Origin: 20CM-2-65-7 sp035943355
Lineage (GTDB): Bacteria > Gemmatimonadota > Gemmatimonadetes > Gemmatimonadales > GWC2-71-9
NCBI GenBank assembly: GCA_035943355.1
Contig: DASZCG010000319.1
Span: 1 to 18,659, forward strand
Direction: 5' to 3'
Length of the DNA stretch: 18,659 bases
The translations under genes were made by a program, and so were the position numbers. The notes under the pieces were generated by a model. The model saw only the letters and a list, made by a program, of their open reading frames with translations. It made no database searches and was not told where the DNA came from. How positions within the stretch are numbered: position 1 is the first letter of the stretch; each line of letters starts with the position of its first letter. Below are positions 9,575-15,847 of the stretch, one piece after another.

Positions 9575-10107
9575 CAGGTGGAGATCCGCGGATGGGTGGT
9601 GGTGGCCGTATCGGACGGCGGCAGATCGAAGTAGGCCTCGACCTCATCGAGCAGCTCGTCCTCGTCATACACGCCCGCCAGAATCCGCTCCGCGGTGCCC
9701 GGCTCGATCAGCACGTAACCGAACGGGTAGTCGATGCCGGACAACACAATCGTCCGGCGCTGGTGATTGGGAAGCGCGACATAGATCGTCTCAGCATTCG
9801 TCGGGAGCAGCTTGATATGGTGCCGTTGCAGCGTCGGGGCCACGCTCTCCGTCGTGTTGTTGAGATCATCCAGCGCCTGCGCCTGATCGTCGGCCGAAAA
9901 CGAGTCCGCTGCCGGCAGCCAGAACACGACGACCGTCGGGCCGGTGATGACACGCGGCGTGAGCAACGCACTGTCCGCCGAATCCCCTGGGGAGTTTTCC
10001 GCGAGACTCAGGGTATCGACGTTGCGCGTGGTAACAGCCTCGTTCTGACTGTGTCCGCGACATGCGGCGAACACTGCGACAATCACGAGGAGCATTGCTG
10101 AGCGCAT
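9574..10107 (-). CDS. Predicted lipoprotein with thioredoxin-like fold lacking CXXC
   Basis: The 177-residue product starts at ATG 10107. A hydrophobic leader ends in VFAAC, so Cys15 is the likely lipidated residue, followed by a polar Ser/Thr/Asp-rich linker. From about residue 56, TGPTVVVFWLPAADSF resembles the thioredoxin beta strand and active-site turn, but the cysteines expected after FWLP are absent. The C-terminal part (GYVLIEPGTAERILAGVYDEDELLDEVEAYF) follows the strand-strand-helix end of thioredoxin-like lipoproteins. The fold call is by pattern only. The open frame continues upstream antisense to the cytochrome gene, but the Met before the lipoprotein leader and the promoter-like hexamer 7 nt before it fix this start. 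It is first in the operon with the M23 peptidase and amidohydrolase. Confidence 0.7.
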   Translation of the reverse strand: MRSAMLLVIVAVFAACRGHSQNEAVTTRNVDTLSLAENSPGDSADSALLTPRVITGPTVVVFWLPAADSFSADDQAQALDDLNNTTESVAPTLQRHHIKLLPTNAETIYVALPNHQRRTIVLSGIDYPFGYVLIEPGTAERILAGVYDEDELLDEVEAYFDLPPSDTATTTHPRIST

Positions 10108-10114
10108 GTCAAAC

Positions 10115-10120
10115 AATATA
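10115..10120 (-). promoter_or_regulatory. Putative -10 hexamer for the lipoprotein operon
   Basis: On the minus strand TATATT is followed by 7 nt and then the ATG at 10107, predicting a 5' leader of 0 to 1 nt. It shares bases with the oppositely oriented hexamer of the cytochrome b gene, inside a 21-bp spacer that is AT-rich against GC-rich surroundings. Confidence 0.45.
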
Positions 10121-10122
10121 CT
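10117..10122 (+). promoter_or_regulatory. Putative -10 hexamer for the cytochrome b/molybdoenzyme operon
   Basis: TATACT is close to the sigma-70 consensus TATAAT. It ends 7 nt before the A of the ATG at 10129, placing the predicted transcription start at the start codon. A TTG triplet at 10095-10097 lies at roughly -35 spacing. No Shine-Dalgarno sequence is visible. Confidence 0.5.
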
Positions 10123-10128
10123 TACCGC

Positions 10129-10857
10129 ATGTCGGCTCTCTCGAATGCTTCCGAACCTGTAGCGCCGCCCGTCCCGCCCGTCCCGCCCGTCCCGCCCGCC
10201 GCCGTCAAGCGGCACCATTGGATCGTCCGCCTGACGCACTGGGCGACGTTCCTGTTGGTCCTTGGGATGATTGCCAGCGGGCTGCAGATCTACGGCGCCT
10301 ACGCGCGCTTTGGCGACCGCGGCGGTCGGTACTACGTCAATCCGTTCGAGGATCACGCATTCCCCAAGTGGAGCCGGCTGGGCGGCTGGCTGGCCGGCGC
10401 GCTGAACTGGCACTTCACCCTGATGTGGCCGCTCATCGCCGCCGGCGCGCTGTATCTCGGCTATCTCGTGGCGAGCGGCGAGTGGCGCGCGCTGCTGTTT
10501 CGGTCGCGCGACATTCGCGGCGCGATCGCAATGCAGATGTACTATCTGCGGCTGCGCAAAGACCATCCACCGCAAGGCAAACACAACCCGCTCCAGAAGC
10601 TCGCGTACACGCTCATCGTCCTGCTCGGCGTGCTGTCGGTGCTCACGGGGTTCGCGATCTACAAGCCGACGCAGCTCTCCTGGCTCACGGCGTTGTTCGG
10701 CGGCTTCCAGGCGGCGCGCTACTGGCATTTCTGGGCCGTCTGGATTTTTGTGGGATTTCTCGTCGTCCACGTGATGCTCGTCTTTGTCGTGGATCCCGCG
10801 TCGCTGCGGGCAATGATCTCGGGATGGTATCGTGGGAGATTCCCTTCGCATGATTGA
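10129..10857 (+). CDS. Cytochrome b561-like/cytochrome b-b6 membrane subunit (four TM, di-heme type)
   Basis: This 242-residue integral membrane protein likely exchanges electrons between the quinone pool and the exported molybdoenzyme encoded next. Four hydrophobic helices (about 33-53, 91-113, 158-178, 200-220) carry histidines placed as heme ligands: His37 (RLTHW), His95 (NWHF), His200 (YWHFW) and His214 (VVHVML). That pattern matches the bacterial cytochrome b561/Ni-hydrogenase b-type family. The cytoplasmic N-terminus is Pro-rich (PPVPPVPPVPP) and is encoded by a 9-bp tandem repeat. ATG 10129 is the only sensible start before TM1. The gene overlaps the molybdoenzyme ATG by 8 nt. Confidence 0.85.
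   Translation: MSALSNASEPVAPPVPPVPPVPPAAVKRHHWIVRLTHWATFLLVLGMIASGLQIYGAYARFGDRGGRYYVNPFEDHAFPKWSRLGGWLAGALNWHFTLMWPLIAAGALYLGYLVASGEWRALLFRSRDIRGAIAMQMYYLRLRKDHPPQGKHNPLQKLAYTLIVLLGVLSVLTGFAIYKPTQLSWLTALFGGFQAARYWHFWAVWIFVGFLVVHVMLVFVVDPASLRAMISGWYRGRFPSHD
10165..10200 (+). repeat. 9-bp tandem repeat encoding a Pro-Pro-Val tract
   Basis: Three exact copies of CCGCCCGTC (10165-10191) are followed by a partial fourth. Being a multiple of 3, copy-number change would lengthen or shorten the Pro-rich N-terminus of the cytochrome without breaking the frame. Confidence 0.85.
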
Positions 10858-11596
10858 TCACAAGGCACGTCGGCACGACGGCACCTCGGCACGCGTCGAT
10901 CGCCGAGCATTTCTCCAGCTGGGCGTAGCCGGAGGCCTCGCGTCGGTGGCCGCCGCGTGTGGCTGGGATGGCGGGAATGCCGTCCGCCCGCTGCTGCTCG
11001 ACGTCAGCCGCATCAACGATTGGGTTGGAGAAAAGATCCTGTTCTCGCCGCATCGTCTCGCGCGCGAGTACGACAGCAGCGAGCGCGCGGCGAGGCTGCC
11101 GAGCTACTTCATCTCGCAGGAGATGCCGGTGCTGCAGGATCCCGCGGCGTGGCGCCTACACGTAGCGGGACTGGTGCGCAAGCCGCTGTCGCTCTCGCTC
11201 GACGAGCTGCACGCGATGCCGCGGGCGACCCATACCGTCAAGCATCACTGCGTCGAGGGGTGGAGCGCGATCGCCACCTGGCATGGCGTGCCGGTCTCGG
11301 CAGTCGTCGAGCGCTGCCAGCCGCTCCCCGGCGCGCGCTACATCCGCTTCGACTCGTTCGATTCCGGCTACTCGAACGGCTGGGATATGGCGAGCGCGAT
11401 GCATCCGCAGACGATTCTCGCCTACGCCATGAACGACAATCCATTGCCGGCCGCTCACGGGGCGCCACTCCGCCTGTACTCGCCGACCAAGCTGGGCTAC
11501 AAGATGACGAAATACCTCGTCTCCATGACCTTCACGGCCGAGCGCCCGCTCGGCTACTGGGAGGAGCAGGGCTACCCCTGGTTCGCCGGCGTCTAA
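10850..11596 (+). CDS. Tat-exported molybdopterin-dependent oxidoreductase, sulfite oxidase/MsrP-like fold
   Basis: This periplasmic molybdoenzyme has 248 residues when started at ATG 10850. The N-terminus carries a twin-arginine motif, DRRAFLQLG (17-25), then a hydrophobic segment ending in AAAC. Cys37 could be a lipid attachment site or simply lie near the signal-peptidase cleavage site. The Oxidored_molyb domain follows, with the predicted Mo-ligating Cys134 in KHHCVEGW (131-138) and the cofactor-binding GYKMTKYLVSM (216-226). I see no separate dimerisation domain, so it resembles MsrP (YedY) more than full-length sulfite oxidase. GGGAG at 10834-10838 lies 11 nt upstream. An in-frame GTG at 10832 would also put the repeat in the leader and has no better ribosome site. 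The substrate could be sulfite, a sulfoxide or another small molecule. The last base of its stop is also in the convergent kinase stop overlap. Confidence 0.88.
   Translation: MIDHKARRHDGTSARVDRRAFLQLGVAGGLASVAAACGWDGGNAVRPLLLDVSRINDWVGEKILFSPHRLAREYDSSERAARLPSYFISQEMPVLQDPAAWRLHVAGLVRKPLSLSLDELHAMPRATHTVKHHCVEGWSAIATWHGVPVSAVVERCQPLPGARYIRFDSFDSGYSNGWDMASAMHPQTILAYAMNDNPLPAAHGAPLRLYSPTKLGYKMTKYLVSMTFTAERPLGYWEEQGYPWFAGV
10864..10895 (+). repeat. 8-bp tandem repeat inside the Tat leader coding region
   Basis: Four consecutive 8-bp units share GGCAC: GGCACGTC, GGCACGAC, GGCACCTC, GGCACGCG. They are translated as the Arg/His-rich stretch just before the twin arginines. Because 8 is not a multiple of 3, gain or loss of a unit would shift the frame unless starts downstream were used. 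Confidence 0.85.
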
Positions 11597-11611
11597 CCGA
11601 CGCTCGCCAGG
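11577..11611. terminator. Imperfect stem-loop over the molybdoenzyme/kinase convergent stops
   Basis: CCTGG (11577-11581) can pair with CCAGG (11607-11611), and GCGTC (11589-11593) with GACGC (11599-11603), leaving the loop TAACC that holds the shared stop codons. The structure is symmetric enough to form in either transcript. An asymmetric internal loop and no T-tract make a terminator role tentative. Confidence 0.3.
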
Positions 11612-13614
11612 GCATCGTGCATCGCTGCTGCGGATTGGAATCGCTGTGCCGGATCCTTCGCCATCGCCTGGAGAATGACCGCCGCCAGCGTCTCGGGCAC
11701 GTCGGCGTTCAGAGCGTGGGGATCGGGGGGATCCTCCTCGATGTGTTTCGCGACGAGCGCCCACGGTGTGTCGGCCACGTAGGGCACCTGTCCGGTGACA
11801 CACTCGAACAAGACGACACCCGCCGCGTAGAGATCACTCCGCGCATCGAGCTCCGCGCCCGAGAGCTGCTCGGGAGACATGTAATCGGGAGTGCCGATCG
11901 ACACGCCCGCTTCGGTGAGCCCCTTCCCCTGCGGCGGATTGGCAAGCCGCGCGATGCCGAAATCCATCACTTTCAGGAAGCCGCTCGGATCGACGACGAT
12001 GTTCTGCGGCTTGATGTCGCGGTGGATCACTCCTTCGGCATGGGCGACTTCGAGCGCGCGACACAGCTGCTTCCCGACCGTCAACGCCACCGCCACGGGT
12101 AACTTGCCCCGCGAGTCGATGAGCTGCCTGAGCGACGTGCCTTCGACGTACTCCATCGTGAGGTAGTACTTCCCGTTCACCTCACCGAGATCGTATGTGC
12201 GCACCACGTTGCGATGCGCGATGCGCCGCGCCAGGCGGATCTCCTGCTTGAAACGCTCGAGCGCGGCACCGCCGCTGCCCAGGGCCTCGGGACGCAACGT
12301 CTTGATCGCCACGGGCTCCTGCAGCTCGCGGTCGAACGCGCGGTACACGACGCCCATGCCGCCTGCGCCGAGAATCTCCTTGACCTCGTAGCGGCCGGCG
12401 AAGATCGCGCCGGGGCGGAGCTGATCACCGGCTGCAGCGAGGCTCGGTCTGGCGAGCGGCTGCGTCGCCGCCGCGCCCGACGCGGCCATCATGTAGTCGA
12501 CGAGTGCGGCCTTGTCCTTGAGATCCTCAACCAAGCTCTTGAACGCCTGCGACAATACGCCGATCTCGTCGCGCGACTGGACGTCGATGTCCACGCTGTA
12601 ATCGCCGTCCTGCACCTGGCGGGTGGCGCGGGCCAGCCGCCGCACCGGCCCCGCGATCTGGCGTGCCTGAATGAAGGCAAAGAGCAGGGCCAGCACGACG
12701 CCGAGGGCTACGGCCCAGAGCATGGTGCGCCGCAGCGCGCTGAACGCCGCGAGCTCGGCCTCGCGCGATCGCAGCGCGACGAACCCGCCCCGCAGGTCTC
12801 CGCTCGGCGAGCGGATCGGTCCCGCGAGGCCGATCAGATGCTCACCGCCCAGCGTCGCCGCTAATGCCATCCCGCCAGCGGTCGAATCAGCGGCCAGCGT
12901 GTCCGGTCGCACGGCATCACGCAACGCAGGTCCGATGTCCTGCGCCGGAAGCGTGCTGCCGACGACCACCGGCTGGTTGAGCGTGTCCAGCGCGAAGAAC
13001 ACGACATCCGAATTCGTATTCTGCTTGATCGATACAGCAAGGGAGTCATCGATCTGATAGGTGGCGATCAGCGCTCCCAGCGGCGCCGCGGTGGGCTGAT
13101 CGCGCAGGGGTGTTCCGACGGCGATAAACATCGTGCCCCGCAAGTCGTCCAGCCACGCACCGCTGGTCTGCTCGCCGCTGAGGGCGTTGGCAACGAGGGG
13201 CGCAATCGACAGGTCGCGCTCGTACTGCTCGCGGTAGTCGGTGCGGGCGATTAGGATGCCCTCGCTGTTCGTCACGAGCACCCACGCGGCCCCGATCAGA
13301 TCGCGCACGTCATCGGCCTGATCGAGGGCCTCAGCACGGTCGCGTTGGTTGAGCAGGCGCTGGCGGTACTGCGGCACGTCCGTGGCGACCGTACTGGCGC
13401 GACCCAGCGTGCGCGTGCGGGCCGCGAGGTACTCGTCCACCGCGCGCCGGGTCGCGAGCAGCGCCCGATGAATCGACGCGTCGGCCGTGCGCTTCGCCTG
13501 GATCGACGTGACGCCGAACGTAATCCCGAGCACCGCCACGACGAGCAGCGCCGAGGCCACAAAGATCTTTGCGGTGAGCCCGAACGCCGGTTTAGTAGCG
13601 CTCGCGTCCGGCAT
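11593..13614 (-). CDS. Membrane-anchored Ser/Thr protein kinase: extracytoplasmic sensor, HAMP, C-terminal kinase
   Basis: The 673-residue protein has TM1 at about 17-38, a periplasmic sensor of about 260 residues, TM2 at about 298-316 and HAMP at about 317-370. A short linker leads to a Hanks-type kinase domain from 409 to near the end. Kinase hallmarks are all present: GAGGMG (416-421), Lys438, Glu458 of helix C, HRDIKPQN (531-538) with Asp533, DFG (551-553), GTPDYMSPEQ (574-583) and Asp594. It should be catalytically active. PknB-like kinases normally have the kinase first and the sensor last; this order resembles a histidine-kinase chassis with a Ser/Thr kinase output. I chose ATG 13614 because it directly precedes the TM1 region. 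An upstream ATG at 13698 would add 28 Arg/Thr-rich residues and overlap the cupredoxin gene by 107 nt. With this start the overlap is 23 nt. Confidence 0.92.
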   Translation of the reverse strand: MPDASATKPAFGLTAKIFVASALLVVAVLGITFGVTSIQAKRTADASIHRALLATRRAVDEYLAARTRTLGRASTVATDVPQYRQRLLNQRDRAEALDQADDVRDLIGAAWVLVTNSEGILIARTDYREQYERDLSIAPLVANALSGEQTSGAWLDDLRGTMFIAVGTPLRDQPTAAPLGALIATYQIDDSLAVSIKQNTNSDVVFFALDTLNQPVVVGSTLPAQDIGPALRDAVRPDTLAADSTAGGMALAATLGGEHLIGLAGPIRSPSGDLRGGFVALRSREAELAAFSALRRTMLWAVALGVVLALLFAFIQARQIAGPVRRLARATRQVQDGDYSVDIDVQSRDEIGVLSQAFKSLVEDLKDKAALVDYMMAASGAAATQPLARPSLAAAGDQLRPGAIFAGRYEVKEILGAGGMGVVYRAFDRELQEPVAIKTLRPEALGSGGAALERFKQEIRLARRIAHRNVVRTYDLGEVNGKYYLTMEYVEGTSLRQLIDSRGKLPVAVALTVGKQLCRALEVAHAEGVIHRDIKPQNIVVDPSGFLKVMDFGIARLANPPQGKGLTEAGVSIGTPDYMSPEQLSGAELDARSDLYAAGVVLFECVTGQVPYVADTPWALVAKHIEEDPPDPHALNADVPETLAAVILQAMAKDPAQRFQSAAAMHDALASVG

Positions 13615-14287
13615 TGGTGGGGTAGTTCTTCTCGTACTTGTTGCGATGCGGCTCCCAGCGGTAGCCGCGCGCGTCCAGCGTGATCTGCAGCGGGTCACCG
13701 CTTCCCGCGGTCACATCCGTGACGACCTCCGTGGGAATGCGCTCGTGCCAGACGTGCAGCCGATATTGTCCCGGCGGAACGTTGGCTAGGGTGAAGCTCC
13801 CGTCGGCGCCCGGCTGCGTGAAGTAGCGGTTCCCCATCACCTGCACGTATGCCACCATGCGAGGATGCACGTTGCAGTACACGCGTACCAGGCCGGGATT
13901 CGCGAACGTCTGGCTCTTCGCCTCACCACGCCCGTACAACCCCAGGTCGAACTGATTGGGCTCGCTCAGCGAGAAGACGTTGTGATTGAACGGATCGTGA
14001 TTGGGAAAGCGCACCGCCGAGCCGACGGGCACGACGACGACGTGTGGCGCGTACGTCTTGTCGGTAATCGCGATCTCCACATTGACCGGACGTGCCACGG
14101 CGGCAGGCAGCGCGGACGCTTCGAGATACAGCACCGCGTCGCCCAGATCGGGCGAGGGCTTGTTGTCTTTCTCGAGAATGAGGATGCGCCCGTTCAGCTC
14201 GACCGTCCGTGCCGCGGGACTCTGTGCCTTTGCATGCGGCGGTCCCAGGACAGCGGCGAGAGCGACGACGCCAATGAACCGTTGCAT
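13592..14287 (-). CDS. Secreted cupredoxin (type 1 copper site) with carboxypeptidase-like C-terminal domain
   Basis: The 231-residue protein has a signal peptide with likely cleavage after AKA (residue 21). A plastocyanin-like domain (about 28-150) follows. The pattern FPNHDPFNHNVFS (94-106) supplies His102, and VYCNVHPRM (136-144) supplies Cys138, His141 and Met144. Together these make the four ligands of a type 1 copper site, so a periplasmic electron carrier or copper binder is expected. The C-terminal part (about 155-205), GSFTLANVPPGQYRLHVWHE, is the edge of a carboxypeptidase-regulatory/transthyretin-like beta sandwich. The last 25 residues are polar and basic. Similar proteins are sometimes labelled methylamine utilization protein, without evidence here. 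It is first of two genes, overlapping the kinase start by 23 nt. A TACAGT hexamer on the minus strand 17 nt upstream of ATG is a weak promoter candidate. Confidence 0.87.
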   Translation of the reverse strand: MQRFIGVVALAAVLGPPHAKAQSPAARTVELNGRILILEKDNKPSPDLGDAVLYLEASALPAAVARPVNVEIAITDKTYAPHVVVVPVGSAVRFPNHDPFNHNVFSLSEPNQFDLGLYGRGEAKSQTFANPGLVRVYCNVHPRMVAYVQVMGNRYFTQPGADGSFTLANVPPGQYRLHVWHERIPTEVVTDVTAGSGDPLQITLDARGYRWEPHRNKYEKNYPTNAGRERY

Positions 14288-14327
14288 CTGAGGGCGTGGA
14301 GCTTACTGTATTGCTACCCAACACGCC

Positions 14328-14332
14328 AGGAG
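14328..14332 (+). promoter_or_regulatory. Shine-Dalgarno AGGAG deciding the GTG start at 14340
   Basis: AGGAG lies 7 nt upstream of the GTG and is the clearest Shine-Dalgarno element in the window. It supports a non-ATG start that gives a complete short signal peptide. It sits in the 52-nt divergent spacer between the cupredoxin and barrel genes. Confidence 0.7.
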
Positions 14333-14339
14333 CGGCGCC

Positions 14340-15482
14340 GTGACGCAGGGTCTGTTGCTTCTCTTGCTTGCGACGCAGCAGCCGGCGCAACCGAAGCGCA
14401 CCGTCGAGCTGACCGGTTTCGTTCTCGTCAATGGCTTCTACAATTCTGCGCAAGTCAATAACAGCGACGTGCCGCAGATCGCCGCCAACGATTCGATCGG
14501 AATCGGCAACGCCGGCGGCACGATTCGGCAAACCCGGCTCGGCGTGCTCGTCAACGACCCCGACGTACTGCGCGGCACCTTCTCCGGCGAGCTCGACGTC
14601 GACTTCTATGGAGGGCAGCAACCGAGCTCCGGCGGCCGCACCTTTCCGCTCTTGAGACTGCGGCGGGCGTTTGCGACGCTCACGTGGACGGGCGTGGGAT
14701 CGTCCACGCAGCTGCTCATCGGCCAGGAAGGTCCGCTCATTGCCGATCGCAGCCCGCGCTCGCTTGCGTCGGTCGGCTTCCCCGATTTCGCCGGCGCGGG
14801 CAACCTCTGGCTCTGGATTCCGCAGGCGCGATTCACCGGCGAGTTTGGCACGAGCGTACGCCTCGCCCTGCAGGCCGCGGTCCTTGCCCCGGGCACCGGG
14901 GCAGCGCAGCCGGCCTTCACGACGCAACCCGATTCCGCCGAGCGGTCGGGGCGGCCTTCGCTGGAGAGTCGGCTGCGCGTGGCGTGGGGACCGACCGATG
15001 ATCCCAGCGAGTTCGCCATCGGCGCGCACATGGGCTGGTTTCTGGGCCGCGACACGCTGAGCGGTGACACGCTGCTCGTGTCGCAGGCGGTGACGGCGGA
15101 CGGCCGGTTCAAGTTCGGAATGGTCGAGCTGATCGGCGAAGCGTTCTCGGGTAAGGCGCTCGCGGGACTCGGCGGCGGCGGCATCGGCCAGAACACGGGC
15201 GCGGGCGGCGTCCCTGTCCGCACCAAAGGCGGGTGGGGACAACTCAATGTGCGACCGAACCCTGAGTGGATGTTCGGCGGAGGCTGCGGCGTCGACGATC
15301 CCAACGACACGGACGTCGCCGCCGGAGGCCGGCTCAAGAACTTCGTGTGCGAGGGCCACTTCGAGTGGCGCCCTCAGGGCCCGATGGTCTTTGGATTCGA
15401 ATTCCGCAGACTCACGACGACGTATGGCGCAGGTGACTTCTCGGCAAACCACATCAACCTGGCGGCGGGGTACCGCTTCTAG
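14340..15482 (+). CDS. Predicted outer-membrane beta-barrel (porin-like, DcaP-like pattern)
   Basis: The 380-residue protein starts with GTG behind a good Shine-Dalgarno. Leu-rich residues 4-10 followed by ATQQPAQ look like a short signal peptide. The body is made of amphipathic strands, and the protein ends in LAAGYRF with a terminal Phe, the classic outer-membrane assembly signal. The N-terminal part recalls DcaP-type porins: TGFVLVNGFYN (25-35), IRQTRLGVLVND (62-73), then GELDVDFYGG (83-92), LRLRRAFATL (105-114) and QLLIGQEGPL (124-133). Two cysteines (316 and 337) could form a periplasmic disulfide. A Gly-rich loop lies near 275-300. The porin assignment is tentative; the barrel assignment is firmer. 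It is monocistronic and its stop overlaps the convergent zinc-ribbon gene by 4 bp. Confidence 0.7.
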   Translation: MTQGLLLLLLATQQPAQPKRTVELTGFVLVNGFYNSAQVNNSDVPQIAANDSIGIGNAGGTIRQTRLGVLVNDPDVLRGTFSGELDVDFYGGQQPSSGGRTFPLLRLRRAFATLTWTGVGSSTQLLIGQEGPLIADRSPRSLASVGFPDFAGAGNLWLWIPQARFTGEFGTSVRLALQAAVLAPGTGAAQPAFTTQPDSAERSGRPSLESRLRVAWGPTDDPSEFAIGAHMGWFLGRDTLSGDTLLVSQAVTADGRFKFGMVELIGEAFSGKALAGLGGGGIGQNTGAGGVPVRTKGGWGQLNVRPNPEWMFGGGCGVDDPNDTDVAAGGRLKNFVCEGHFEWRPQGPMVFGFEFRRLTTTYGAGDFSANHINLAAGYRF

Positions 15483-15847
15483 GAAATCCTGAGACTCCGC
15501 TGGCAGTAACGGCAGGCGATGTCTCGCGGGACGCGCCAACGCCCGCCGGTTTCGAGCTGCTGCGTGCGGCCGCAATCGGGGCACGTGCCTGCGGCGGTCG
15601 TCACGACTTGCCGGGCGCCAAGCCGCTCGAAGAATGTGTACGCGCCGAACAACGCGAAGGCGGGGACGAGCAGGAAATGTGCAACCGGGATGAACACGCT
15701 TCCCACGGCGAACGCCCAGAACTTCCCCAGGCCTTTCAGCGCCCGCCGTATCCGCTCGGGGCGATCGAACGATTGCAGGGTGACGGTCGCAGTGCCCGGC
15801 CTGGGGTTGTAGCCGGTCAGCTGGTAGGTGTGCGTCGATTCGGTCAT
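15479..15847 (-). CDS. Small membrane protein with C-terminal zinc ribbon (unrecognised family)
   Basis: The 122-residue product starts at ATG 15847, overlapping the CLC stop by 4 nt (ATGA). A polar N-terminus (1-40) is followed by a long hydrophobic stretch (about 42-74), enough for one helix or a tight two-helix hairpin. The C-terminal tail carries two paired-cysteine knuckles, CPDC (89-92) and CRYC (112-115), spaced as a zinc ribbon. I do not recognise the family and assign no reaction. Translational coupling to the chloride transporter suggests co-regulation or a physical partnership. Extending the frame upstream would add about 40 charged residues inside the CLC coding region, which I consider out-of-frame reading. 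Confidence 0.72.
   Translation of the reverse strand: MTESTHTYQLTGYNPRPGTATVTLQSFDRPERIRRALKGLGKFWAFAVGSVFIPVAHFLLVPAFALFGAYTFFERLGARQVVTTAAGTCPDCGRTQQLETGGRWRVPRDIACRYCQRSLRIS

Noticed and set aside
10108..10851. Upstream extension of the thioredoxin-like lipoprotein to a 425-residue protein
   Set aside because: The extra 248 residues are antisense to cytochrome b and would bury the lipoprotein signal in the middle of the protein; the ATG at 10107 has signal peptide and promoter support.
10957..12102. A 381-codon plus-strand frame spanning the molybdoenzyme end and antisense to the kinase
   Set aside because: It crosses two well-supported genes on opposite strands and has no recognisable motif.
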